The notes under the pieces are model-generated. The model saw only the letters and a program-made list of their open reading frames with translations. It did not search any database and had not been told where the DNA came from. Shown here piece by piece: positions 51,601 through 59,762 of a DNA stretch of 64,000 nt; the first letter of the stretch is position 1, and every line of letters begins with the position of its first letter. Origin of the DNA: Albugo candida (taxonomy: Eukaryota; Oomycota; Peronosporomycetes; Albuginales; Albuginaceae); assembly GCA_905220665.1 (NCBI GenBank), contig CAJNAR010000158.1, positions 372,001 to 436,000 of the forward strand, read 5' to 3'. Position numbers and translations under genes: made by a program.

Positions 51601-52461
51601 ATGCAATCCATCGTATAAATCGGGGTCTGTACGATACGCGATGAATGCTACCACTATTAAGGTGTGCAGCATCACAAACAGGAAGAAATATATCCTGAAA
51701 AATGCTAAAAAAGGATTCCAAAAACTTCGACGTTCTTTGTACGTTTTCAGCTCTTGCGAAGTCATCATTTCAGCGACTTGATCCAGCCGCAGTTGTAAAC
51801 AGCCGGTCGACCAAAAGAACTCATTCACGTCGTCATAATTGCTAATATTCTTGTAATCACATGTCTTTTTTGAGTTGACGTTGGAATTTTCACGCATCCG
51901 GGCAACAATATCATAGATTGGCTTCACAGTAAGTTGAAGAAAAGAGCCTGGAGCAACATCATCCACTGCATTCAATTGCAATAATTGTGGCGCTAATTGA
52001 TGGTAGATGTAGCACAAACATTCGGGCATGAACCTCAAATTAGCAGCTTCACCCCAAATTAGGAGATATAGCACAATCTGTGATTCCGCAAGTTCGACCG
52101 AGCGAAAAGCGTCCACTAAGTGCGGCTCGGTACTTAGAAACTCGCACCAACGTCGGTAGTTGTGGAAGAATTTGGAGTGCATCCGACTGATTGGAGAACT
52201 TTCACCTTGGTTACGTTCACCTAAATTACGTACCCAACACTGATAATGTTCTTTTTGATTACGCACACTTCCATCCTGAAATCCGAATTTCCTCTGTAAT
52301 ATCTCAAAAATATCAGATTGTATGAATGTTTGGCACGATTTCTTTACTTGACTGCCGGGCTCTAACGGAACCTCCAGATTTTGGTAATTGGATACAGCTC
52401 TACGACGTTGATCCGGATAGTGGTACGGTTGTGCGGAGACATACTCGGATGTCTTTTGCAT
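45604..52461 (-). CDS. 1,3-beta-glucan (callose) synthase, GT48, with C-terminal MFS sugar-transporter-like domain, 2285 aa
   Basis: Plasma-membrane enzyme that makes 1,3-beta-glucan from UDP-glucose. A single uninterrupted exon. An FKS1_dom1 region lies at about 85-210 (LLIWGEAANLRFMPECLCYI), followed by membrane helices, the GT48 catalytic domain from about 880 (YSFSVVTPYYNEPVLYSIEE; HPDVFDKAFIMSNGGVSKAS; GRDVTLSQINAFEAKLSNG; RMGRGLDFFRLNSMFYGHMG), and a second block of helices. From about 1820 the chain continues into a sugar-porter/MFS-like unit, including LIPESPVWLYRHRDSKIAEA near 1965 and a further six or so helices, ending in a polar tail. The fusion is in one frame with no stop. Start ATG at 52459-52461 (MQKTSEYVSAQ). 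High confidence in GT48; transport by the tail is untested. Confidence 0.95.
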   Translation of the reverse strand: MQKTSEYVSAQPYHYPDQRRRAVSNYQNLEVPLEPGSQVKKSCQTFIQSDIFEILQRKFGFQDGSVRNQKEHYQCWVRNLGERNQGESSPISRMHSKFFHNYRRWCEFLSTEPHLVDAFRSVELAESQIVLYLLIWGEAANLRFMPECLCYIYHQLAPQLLQLNAVDDVAPGSFLQLTVKPIYDIVARMRENSNVNSKKTCDYKNISNYDDVNEFFWSTGCLQLRLDQVAEMMTSQELKTYKERRSFWNPFLAFFRIYFFLFVMLHTLIVVAFIAYRTDPDLYDGLHFYANFFESEYGEIRKHAFSSILISVSGLLALKVVLEVWMGGIAIFAHSTYVVALFGRLVWHTIFFGLFGAINAAPYEKMLGSSTYLDMSVIFIAIYLLPVVVLGAYRMLGGNRSLFDKNQLFMALDGTHQQYIGRVSQMKQPSSSFMKYGIFWTVLFIAKFAFNLQLMIKPLIGPSVEIYQINVSSTNSGLIQSNHNLLFIIAMWVPTILVYVYDSQIWLAILQSLVGAFIGIRLKIGHSSRRIEFLERLRNAPTLFDAKIVSNAAKKQDVTDFGSNNATGIPPTDVRLRFGVVWNEIVSSFRLSDLLDDRETAILQYQICDNGVIEDPVFLLAGKAQQALSVAVEAGHKGWDDGKLRKYLKEKDLWDCARNCIGISLQVLRSCLGERDERISLMFQEILAHGRVEGVINLTALPRVAECMVKLLSNFLDLPEPTLVSCSNGLGLSTRGGEQNATPGTMYTLPNEDVLMMISSVDDLLKSMEELFVQQNVIDTLRRSVFAMVTPDVSYQKEQLICMLIDGDAQAMDHTLNSKPPSASLSSEDVISWSTRLFFLLTLDAADALPRCLEAQRRMSFFLNSLCMDIPSVPSIASMYSFSVVTPYYNEPVLYSIEELNGRVIANPLFQKVEHKDRNLSILKYLITFHSDEWGNFLERVGAHSIEEALSETPTQLRLWASMRGQTLARTVHGIMMYEDALKMLRWLEIGSDMALSHVDKIKQMECIAGLKFTYVTSCQLYSKQLASGDPRAHDIDLLMRKYPNWRVSYVDTIASENGALRYDCVLVKSDGDEIVEVYRYALPGNPIIGEGKPENQNIALAFTRGEYVQTIDMNQEHYFEEALKIPNFLATADKEETTILGMKEHIFTGRASSLAQFMTLQELVFVSLTQRVLASPLKSRMHYGHPDVFDKAFIMSNGGVSKASLGINLSEDVFSGYNTALRGGNVTHVEFMQCGKGRDVTLSQINAFEAKLSNGSAESSLSREAYRMGRGLDFFRLNSMFYGHMGFYICNALTVLCVFCYAYSKLYVSLFSDIQEGVITKTKSLDDLAAVLNTQFIFQFGMLMTIPLVATLFVEFGWRQAMLQFLELILTLGPVFYIFETGTKAHYFDVAIMRGGSKYRGTGRGFAIVRETLVAFFKEYAASHYRKAVELMGLMILFGIYGSFAIGKDALQAYCLNMRISRSECDVDNPRIPENVTLLHSYGSKGQDYGIASFAVWLLGICWLLAPFLFNTDGFDISKSTVDISNWMQWMMSYPEDDEEEDSASRMMLSNAEGGPLKPCREAWLDFWHYEVDLSQDMGWCSRLVYALRELRHPFCAYYVFVFEFKVEKLLLLFAAVLVYPFILWLGGILIGRLMCRNKLVVVRGVMYMLIVIGGTVAAPFAIGLSQNWSWHQSMSFSLGLLIGMYGVLQYCLILHGVFGIRTGRFGLVSSLGFFYDMVVGVFLVVPLLVLSAVPFVRTIQTRMMYNGGFSRALSTGSEVAASISLVIGLFAGIPHGWYTALVYSLGYVNGSEYRFVNESFLYFVNERLNGHFDFKRLSVYAALAGGVGVGVGVLVGHVLGRRMGTIASILLTCGGSVLVFVESEMMIIIGVCIVAAGIAMLSINAILLNFEMSLQGWKGKGIVLFMMGSALGYMIESGILHGINSTSLGRNWANKPLRSWQYQFLYALPLLLLLIVVIILIPESPVWLYRHRDSKIAEATLVRLRQRHDVNEELQELAEAFGSTDTSDISRKAGVPTPRNSLFRIALVLLLQAMYALLTSNALLKREKIKTFRDSPGKKGSMWMLYFGAMNFAGVLLSLMSVDNVRRKTILKDILPFTSLLSLICGALVVLKHEESVLLTVILLLLFASSSLSLTSVAWLTAVEIFPLYSQSRCIAGSFIFYYMVQAVIFALTPSFAVSHFAFAALCCIASGILFSFCASSKTGAIELKSEKAARKQLAAKSSDQGEFDGRIHSSCSRASRTQSILRSRRQLSSRYTPAGNAPYEAIESPIDRKRADHLRHVA

Positions 52462-52859
52462 TTTTTTAAAAAGTGGTTTGAGCTCACAGCTCCTCCGTAC
52501 TCAGTCGTGGCTTCTGCAAAGGAAAATACAGTTACAACAAGCACCAGAAAGAAATATTCGATGATACGCTTGCGCTATGTAATTGTTATAGTAAGTAGGT
52601 TCCGGATTGATGGCGATTTATAGGAAAAGCCCAATTCAATTCGGTAAAAAAAGTGGAAAGTGCAAAGTAGGGTAGGGGGTACATGGTAGTCATGAAAAGG
52701 TATAAATCTGATTCATTCCTAGCGACTGAAAGGTATAGAGTGCATAATGAGAATGTTGTTAACGTTAATAACATAACAAGACGTACTGGCTGGACTTAAT
52801 CCGACCGAACTTCTTCCTATGTACCAAAGTATGCAGAGTGCGAGGTGCCCATGTATCAC
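52462..52859. other. Intergenic, about 400 bp
   Basis: Upstream of the glucan synthase start and downstream of the DUF3228 stop. Nothing else supported. Confidence 0.4.
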
Positions 52860-53806
52860 TCACTTCACGTTTGCGTGATTTTTCCAAAATTCAACTGATT
52901 TAATGTACTGGTTCCGATTTAAGGGAACACCGGAGCCGCCTTCCTCTTTTCCTAGAGCATTCCGCATCATTGTGATTGGTGTCATGGGTAATTCGTAATC
53001 CACATTCTGAGCTTTGATAGAGATAATTCCCCACGGAGCTTCATTTTGCGTCTGATCCATTGCTGTGCCAGTCGCTTTGTTCTCGTTTTGTATCTGATCT
53101 CGATTGTACAAAATTATGTCAAGATACTTTGCCATGGATGGAGTCACACTATGTGATGGAAACCAGCGCACTAGTCTGTGCAAAAGATAAGAACAAGCAG
53201 GTAATGAATAGTTACCACGCACGTACACTGGCAATTCGTGTGCTGCTCGTGCTTCATAATCGGACATCAGTAAATGAGCATTGGCTTGTGTGATTTTGAC
53301 CGTATTTGTGCGCGTGTCCGTAAAATTTTCCACAAAAAGATGCTTGCAAAATGGCGCATACCTAGCTTCGAATGAGAACGCTTTTTGCCGGCAAATGATA
53401 CGACAGTGTGTACCCATCAATGAGTTTCTTGTTATGCTGCACATAAATTTCATTAATGCGCTTTTCAAATTCCTTTTTGTCGAAATTAATCCGTGTGCCG
53501 TTGTACTTGGGATCATCAAACTGTCGAAAGCAAAACGGGTCTGAACAACATTCTGTTAGCCTTACATGTGTAATTATTGCATGAACTAGTACCTAGCACA
53601 AGGTCGTGTTTAACCTCGGTCTCCTCCAATTTTTCAGTCGAGATTGCAGCATCATCAACTTTGCCTGTCATATTCGCAATCATATTCCGTAATCCTCTGA
53701 CGATTATGAGTTGATTATTTCGTCCAAAATTGGATGATTGATCGCCAACAGTTGAAGAAATGACTCTTGTGGAAGGTAGCGTCGACTCTAAGACACAACG
53801 CAGCAT
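52860..53806 (-). CDS. DUF3228-family protein, 4 exons, 263 aa
   Basis: Exons 53593-53806, 53414-53540, 53227-53361 and 52860-53175 join in frame (792 nt) across introns of 50-52 nt. Splicing restores the family pattern: FCFRQFDDPKYNGTRINFDK, KKLIDGYAPFCKHLFVENFT, ELPVLVRWFPSHSV, AKYLDIILYNRDQI, APWGIISIKAQNVDYELPM and PITMMRNALGKEEGGSGVPL. This is DUF3228 as I recall it, found in protists, algae and bacteria, and of unknown function. Start ATG at 53804-53806 (MLRCVLESTL); the frame opens upstream at a TTG. The N-terminal 20 residues could be a short targeting peptide. The family name is from memory, but the gene structure is well supported. Confidence 0.68.
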
Positions 53807-54001
53807 TCCTTTTTTCAAAAATCGCTGGAAATAAAAACCGAAATGTCATGTGACAATTGTGAGGGAACTCAATTTTTTTCCCGAGGTCACACACAGTACC
53901 TTATAGAACCAAGATCAAATGACAGTGAAAGCCAATCAACGCAAACCCTCTATTACTGGACCTCTACCTACATTGAAGGATCTAGTATTTCGCACGCTTC
54001 C

Positions 54002-55329
54002 TTATTTTGGGTACGATGACAAAGAACCGAGTGCTACTTGTTTTCTGATACAATCCAATTGCTTGAGTTGGGCATCCATACTATTTTGCAGCTTAACCTG
54101 TTTAGGAATTGTTGGTGAGATGGATTGCATCCTAGAGAAAAAAGAAATCAACCTGTTGTTCCATGAGATGCTCTAGCCTTTGCATTATGTCCAATTGATT
54201 TGACATACACCCATCTTCCGTCGAAAAGCTTTTTGAGCAGTTGTCCATGTCCTTTCGCGGCTGAGAGAAGCTTGATTGACTGTCGACTGAACTTTGGCGT
54301 TTCTCGAGCATCAGCTCGATAAAGCCTGTACCGATGATGGCACCTGGTAGTGCAAATAAGATCATTCCCCAAAGGGACAGCATGCTTGCAAATGTGCGCC
54401 CTGAACTCGTGATTGGCACGATATCACCGTAGCCCAAAGACGTGATGGTTTCGATAGACCACCATGCGCATCGACCAACACTCGTGAATACGGTTGGTTG
54501 CGCTTCGTTTTCGAGAAAGAAAATCACGGTTGATGATAATAACACGACTACAGTCGTAAGATACGTTATTATGAAGAGTTCTTCACTTTTTCGACTGAAA
54601 ATGATCCTGAGATTCTGCATTGCGTTATAGTAACGCTCAAGTCGCAAGAAAGAGAGTACACGGAGTAGTCGCAGCCCACGGAGCGAGGTTATGCCACGAT
54701 ACGTTGGATGCATTTCAATCTGCCTGCAGGTGTCATCTCAGCACATCGCGCATGAGTAGAGAAAAATCGTACATGTGATTGAACCCAATTTCCATGTAGA
54801 AAGGTAGCAGGGACGCAAGGTCGATGAGGGACATGGGTTTGATCATCCACTTGATTCTGTGTCACAAAACGATTACGCAAATCGCAATGGTACGAGCAAC
54901 ATTGAAAGACCTTCCAAAAAGCGTGTTGTGATATCGTTTGTCTTCAACACACGACCATACTCGTAGAAAATAGTCCAGTGTGAAGATGGTTGTGGACACG
55001 AGCAGGAACATTCGATACCCATTTGATAAGATTGCTGCAGTAGAATCTATAAGTACAGTGTCCATGAAGCGCAACTGTAACAAACATGAATTTTCCGATC
55101 TTTTAGTAACTGAAGTGTCAGCGATTGCCAGGACGACATTCACAAATATCAATGATAAGATGCTAAGTTCCATTACGTAAGAAAACTGCTGTAGGCGTGT
55201 GGCAGGAGACTTGTTTACGGGTCGATATCTCAACACAGTGTAGATGTCATGTCGAAGAGAACAATATGACAAAGAAGAGCTTCTGCTGAAAAGCAATCGA
55301 GACTTTTCGGTACCACAGAAGTCTCCCAT
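54002..55329 (-). CDS. Voltage-gated-type potassium channel (six transmembrane helices), 4 exons, 389 aa
   Basis: Exons 54911-55329, 54773-54856, 54153-54723 and 54002-54097 (1170 nt, in frame). The order is S1 (VMELSILSLIFVNVVLAIAD), S2 (YRMFLLVSTTIFTLDYFLRV), S3 (MSLIDLASLLPFY), an S4 with regularly spaced arginines (LRGLRLLRVLSFLRLERYY), S5, the pore helix and filter ETITSLGYGDIVP, and S6 (LWGMILFALPGAIIGTGFIEL). The filter is SLGYGD where most channels have TVGYGD. No T1 domain is seen at the N-terminus and no cyclic-nucleotide domain after S6; the tail is polar with a short coiled coil. The start is taken as the ATG at 55329 (MGDFCGTEKS); an upstream GTG only opens the frame. Confidence 0.85.
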
Positions 55330-55532
55330 TAGCTCCAGATCTGTCACCTAAAAATACCACCGACTCGTCCTAACGCATAAATCGATGACGGCAAATGAAA
55401 ATATAAATGGGTTTTCACGTTACATCTTAGTGGTGACTCGACTCGACACATGCACTACAATTACATGAAGTCTATGGTCGGACAAATAAATGTTTTTTTC
55501 GGATATTGTACACTTTTTGCATATTCAGCCAA

Positions 55533-56774
55533 TCATTCCTTCAGAACTTGCAATTGTTGCAATAATTGTACCAACTCGTCCGCGGGCGGTCGTCGATCCG
55601 GATTCGCATCGAGACAACGCATTGCCAATAATCGAACTTTCTGTGGGCACGCGCGGCTGAAAGTGGGACGTAGTCCAAGTTGTGCAACCGCACGAGCAAT
55701 TTTGACAGGCGTCACTCTTCTACCCGCTCCGTCTTTATGGTCGGAATAAGGAAGATGGTGTGTATCGAGTTCGGACATGACGACCCCGAACGAGTAGATA
55801 TCCGCTTTTTCCGTATACTTTCTGCCTAACAAAACTTCTGGTGCTATCCAATACACTGTACCGACTCCCGCGGTCATTGTTTCTTCCAGCTCGCGTTCTC
55901 GACTAATCCCAAAATCACTCAACTTGGCACGGAATTGATGATCCAGTAAAACATTTTTCGATTTGAGATCGCGGTGGATAACTTTGGGCTGTAAGGAATG
56001 CAAATACGACAAAGCTTCTGCGATATCTTCTGCTAGATACAGTTTCTGGTCGTACCAGCGCAGTTGACCTTGCTTCTTTTTCAGATGATCGAAAAGATCC
56101 CCACGCGGCATGTACTCGGTCACCGCACATAGATCTTGAACATTAATCCAGGATAACCCGACAAACTCCACGATTTTGGGATGAGAAAACGAAGCCATCA
56201 GTTTGATTTCCGCTGCGAAACATTCGATTTCCTTCTCGTCATTTTTCCTCTCTGCGAGCATTCGTTTGACCGCTACTTGACGATCTTCTAGCTGCGCCAA
56301 CCATACTTCCCCAAATGCTCCCTTTGATACAACACGAGTAAAATATAATGAGGAATACGGAATGTACCGTTGTTGAATTGTACTATCTTGCTGAAAATCC
56401 CCAAGCACGCGTGTAGCGAAATCGGCCGTTTGCACTGTGTCTTGATCGTGTGAGTTTGAGGACGCAATAAATGATAAATCAATCGGCTTAGAAAGATCAG
56501 CTGGGATTGAGACTTTAGAATCCGAATTTTGTGATGATTTATCCAGTTCTGTTCCGAGACGTAGTTGTCGATATGGGGTGTTACTGACGGACGGAGCAAT
56601 GAGATGGTGGTAATTAACGGCTTCCCGTGGTGATCGATGACGTAATCTTTTGTCACGACGACACCACCAGAAACAACCCATAATGAGTACAAGTATAAGA
56701 AACACAGCCAGACCCACGACCAAATAAACGATTGTAGATCCCGAGGAAGCACGCTCACTTAAACTTCGATCCAT
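55533..56774 (-). CDS. Transmembrane receptor-like protein kinase (TKL type) without an ectodomain, 413 aa
   Basis: Starts MDRSLSERAS, with only about 14 residues before a transmembrane helix (15-36, IVYLVVGLAVFLILVLIMGC) and a CRRDKRLRHR stop-transfer cluster. The kinase domain follows from about 142: glycine loop VSKGAFGEVW, K170 in VAVK, E189, HRDLKSKN (267-274), DFG (287-289), YWIAPEV. All catalytic residues are in place. HRDLKSKN and the sequence style fit tyrosine-kinase-like (TKL) kinases, most abundant in oomycetes. Without a signal peptide or sizeable outer domain it may work with a partner receptor, or an upstream exon may be missing. Intronless as read. Confidence 0.88.
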   Translation of the reverse strand: MDRSLSERASSGSTIVYLVVGLAVFLILVLIMGCFWWCRRDKRLRHRSPREAVNYHHLIAPSVSNTPYRQLRLGTELDKSSQNSDSKVSIPADLSKPIDLSFIASSNSHDQDTVQTADFATRVLGDFQQDSTIQQRYIPYSSLYFTRVVSKGAFGEVWLAQLEDRQVAVKRMLAERKNDEKEIECFAAEIKLMASFSHPKIVEFVGLSWINVQDLCAVTEYMPRGDLFDHLKKKQGQLRWYDQKLYLAEDIAEALSYLHSLQPKVIHRDLKSKNVLLDHQFRAKLSDFGISRERELEETMTAGVGTVYWIAPEVLLGRKYTEKADIYSFGVVMSELDTHHLPYSDHKDGAGRRVTPVKIARAVAQLGLRPTFSRACPQKVRLLAMRCLDANPDRRPPADELVQLLQQLQVLKE

Positions 56775-57001
56775 TCTTGGGTTTCTGTACTATACGGTTT
56801 GGGACTGGTCGAAGTTGGCTTCTTAATGAAATGTATCAAACCCGAAAGGTTTTGGTTTCAGAAAAATATAGTTCTCTTTATCATTACTCACTATACCTTT
56901 TCTCATAAATTTTATACACTCCACCAGCCATTGTGGATAGGACCAGACGTAAAAATACTATGTATAAGCGAGCTACACTCTTAATAACGCTTCCAAAACA
57001 G

Positions 57002-58804
57002 CTACATACTTGAGTTTGTCTCGTTGACTAGATCTGTCGCAAGATCAGCAAACTTTTGCTGCGGAAAAAAGGTTGATAGAAGCTTGTAATTTCAAAAGTA
57101 ATAACTTACCCGAAGATTTCTGATAGCTTCATTTAGCTCATTCGCATTTACTGTTTCCGCTTCAGAAAAATTACATTAGTGTACTTTAAAATGTTGACAG
57201 TCCTTACCGATTTGCAGCGTTTTCGTGTCACGAGATTCCAAATGTTGCTCGTAAAACAACACTTCCAATTTGTGTAAGTGTCGTCTCAAGGTCGCAACAT
57301 CGCGTCCGAATCCTTCCATTTCCATTCTCCGCCGAGTTTCCAGCGAGCGGTAGCGATTCCGAAGGGATCGAAGACGCGCTTGTAAATCTTCCGTACGCTG
57401 ACGATAGGTATCTTGCATCGAGCCAATCTGATCTTTCAATCCACTAATTTCACGCTCACGAGTCTGCAATTGCTTTTGTTGAATCTTCTCTTTATCTCGG
57501 TCGTGGATAGATTCCTTTCTACTTGTCAAGCTTGATAATTCATTCTCTTGATGTTCCAGCAATCGGTATCGTTCCTGTAGTGAAGAGAGCTCTTCTAACA
57601 CCAGCCGCTCGTTCTCTTGTGAATTGTGACGTAATACCAAGTATTCTGCTGTAGTCTGGTGAAGTATACGATTTGTTTTATCCAATTCTTTCTCCAACTG
57701 CCGATTTCGTTGAATAGCCTCATCACACTTTTGAGTTTGCTTGTTTCTGATCATAGAAAGTTGTGCTGTGAGCATCTGATACAAAAAGAAGTGAGTACTG
57801 ATGCTCCTTTCACCGATAAAGAGTGCTCAAAGCACCTGAATACGTTCTTCGGCATTTTTTTCCCGCATTGCATAGTCTTCTTTCACAATGTTCATCTTCT
57901 TTTGCGCAAGAGCGAGTTCTTGGGTCAGATTTTCAATTTTCAATGAATCTTGCTAAAGAGAGATCGCATCATCAAAGAGCGTTCCCTCGTAACAAAATAG
58001 TAATTACCGATTGCGTTTTTGTATCGGCTATCGATTTTCTGTGCACATCGGAGATTGTTTGATTCGTTGATTTATCGGAGATTGCTTTTCTCTTCTGATT
58101 TGTAGTTTTTGTCCTCGCGGCGACCGATCCTATGTACATGGTTGAAGGATACGCATATATCTGAGGTATCATAGCTGCATCATCCACAGTTTTGGGGCTC
58201 TAAAATTATACTTGCTTGAACGAGGAAGCAAAATATTCCTTCAGTGGCTTACCTCATCTAAGATTGGCTCTGATATTGTCAGTAAGCGCTCAATTTTATC
58301 CCGATCCACCTTTTCCTGACTTCGCAGAATTTCATTCTCTGTTTGTATTACTTGTATATGGCTCTTTTGCTTGTATAAATCTTGTTCAAGAGAGGTAAGG
58401 CTTTTCTCGAGACGCTCAATCTAATGAAAGCAGCACAGGTCTAAGAGTTGTCAGTGTAGTTACACGAACGTACAAGTAGAATTGATCACCTCTTTGTCTC
58501 TAGCTCGAAGTGTCCATTTTAGTCGATGACTTTGTTCCTTGGAAATCTATAATTCCTGTCAGCTTCCATATTGAATGTTGATGGAATGTCGTACCTCAAT
58601 CCTAGCTATATGTTGCATGAAAGTCTCGCGTTCATGATGAAATTGAGTACAGCGCTGCCGGTAGTATTCGAGCAGTGTTCCATTCTTATCCGTATCATCA
58701 GTTTTTGTATTGGCATATTCAATTTCACCGATGCTTTTTGATGAATACGGACGGGCTCCTGTAAACGTCAATAGGCCATCCGCGTCAATCTTTTCCGACG
58801 CCAT
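57002..58804 (-). CDS. CCDC77-like centrosomal/ciliary coiled-coil protein, 8 exons, about 472 aa
   Basis: Exons 58595-58804, 58490-58546, 58253-58420, 58008-58199, 57836-57952, 57208-57775, 57110-57159 and 57002-57058 (1419 nt, in frame). The spliced N-terminal part reads GTLLEYYRQRCTQFHHERET, SHRLKWTLRARDKEIERLEK, then QVIQTENEILRSQEKVDRDK and IERLLTISEP, which follows the CCDC77 pattern (LLxYYRxR, LxWxLRxRxxEI, ExxxL). The rest is almost all coiled coil (DLQARLRSLRNRYRSLETRR) and ends QKFADLATDLVNETNSSM. CCDC77 is a centrosomal protein in animals and is kept in flagellate protists; a basal-body role in zoospores is inferred. In-frame ATGs at 58825 and 58864 could extend the start. Confidence 0.72.
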
Positions 58805-59123
58805 GTCTGAACATTCAAATATCATCGATGTTACGCTAAGGTGGCACAACCACAGGCGATTCATGTATACCGAATGTAGCTGCTTGAAAAAAACATAGCT
58901 ATCATGTGTCGATTACGTTTTGTATCGAATGTAATGTTTGACACGTCGAATCTTGTCACCCATTCCCTCCTTGCCTTTCCAGGTTATACGCCACGTGATT
59001 CGCCAGTCTGTCTCTGACTCAGCGGTACTATTGGTCGGTTCTGAATTCTGATTGATAGAAATTCCACCGCATTCAAACAAAATTATAAATTCATAGGTCA
59101 TTTTTCTATTGAGCAAGCTCAAA
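58805..59123. other. Intergenic, about 320 bp (shared upstream region)
   Basis: Divergent spacer between the CCDC77-like and GKEK-repeat genes. A 62-codon minus-strand frame (58913-59101) with a repeated ITWR is present but has no other support. Confidence 0.35.
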
Positions 59124-59762
59124 ATGGACAATTTTCGCGTTATAGTGAATCGAGCTGGCAATACACTTTTTGTTGTCGGTTCGAGTGCTGCGGTAATCGG
59201 AAAGGAGAAAGGACTGCAAGCTTTTCATGCGGCGTCTGGAGCTGCCGCCATAGGGAGAGAAAAAGTGAAAAGCACGAATGCATTTCAGACAGCGTGTAAT
59301 GCCGCTGCTGTTGGAAAGGAGAAGGCTAGCGCAACAGCAACCGTTGGGAAAACTAAAGCTTCATCCGCTTATACGCTACTCAAAAGTCGTTTACAACGGC
59401 GTAGTTCAGACCCAACGTGCGAGTCGAATCCAGCGGTGGTATCTGGATCAAAGGAGTTCTATAAGTACGAAATGACCGAAGAGGAGCGTCGAAAGAAAAG
59501 AGCAGAATCGAAAAGAAGAGCAGCAAAGAACGGGACCTCAAGTAGTAGTAGTCGTCGCAAGGAGCGTCGAAGTCAGACATCAGAGCGCTCGAAAAGCACT
59601 CTCAATGGCGAATTCTCAGACAAAGAGCATATTAGAAAACTCCGATCCAAGTCAACAGTCTCAAGTCATCCGGAGCATACAAAAGAACGACGTAAAACGA
59701 ACCGGGACGGAAGCGATCGAACCAACTCGCGCTCGAAAACGACCCGTGAAATGAACCTATAG
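59124..59762 (+). CDS. Small GKEK-repeat protein with Ser/Arg-rich tail, 212 aa
   Basis: Not a family I recognise. The N-terminal 80 residues (start MDNFRVIVNR at the ATG 59124) are built on a degenerate repeat: SSAAVIGKEKGLQAFHA, SGAAAIGREKVKSTNAF, CNAAAVGKEKASA and TATVGKTKASS, about 18-22 residues per unit. The remaining 120 residues are very basic and Ser-rich (EERRKKRAESKRRAAKNG, SSSSSRRKERRS), like an RS-type or nuclear-localisation region. No signal peptide or membrane helix. Single exon. The alanine-rich repeats could form amphipathic helices that coat a membrane or pack together; that is inference. Confidence 0.6.
   Translation: MDNFRVIVNRAGNTLFVVGSSAAVIGKEKGLQAFHAASGAAAIGREKVKSTNAFQTACNAAAVGKEKASATATVGKTKASSAYTLLKSRLQRRSSDPTCESNPAVVSGSKEFYKYEMTEEERRKKRAESKRRAAKNGTSSSSSRRKERRSQTSERSKSTLNGEFSDKEHIRKLRSKSTVSSHPEHTKERRKTNRDGSDRTNSRSKTTREMNL

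Noticed and set aside
58913..59161. 82-codon minus-strand frame before the GKEK-repeat gene
   Set aside because: Overlaps the start of that gene on the other strand and has no domain; probably the shared upstream region.
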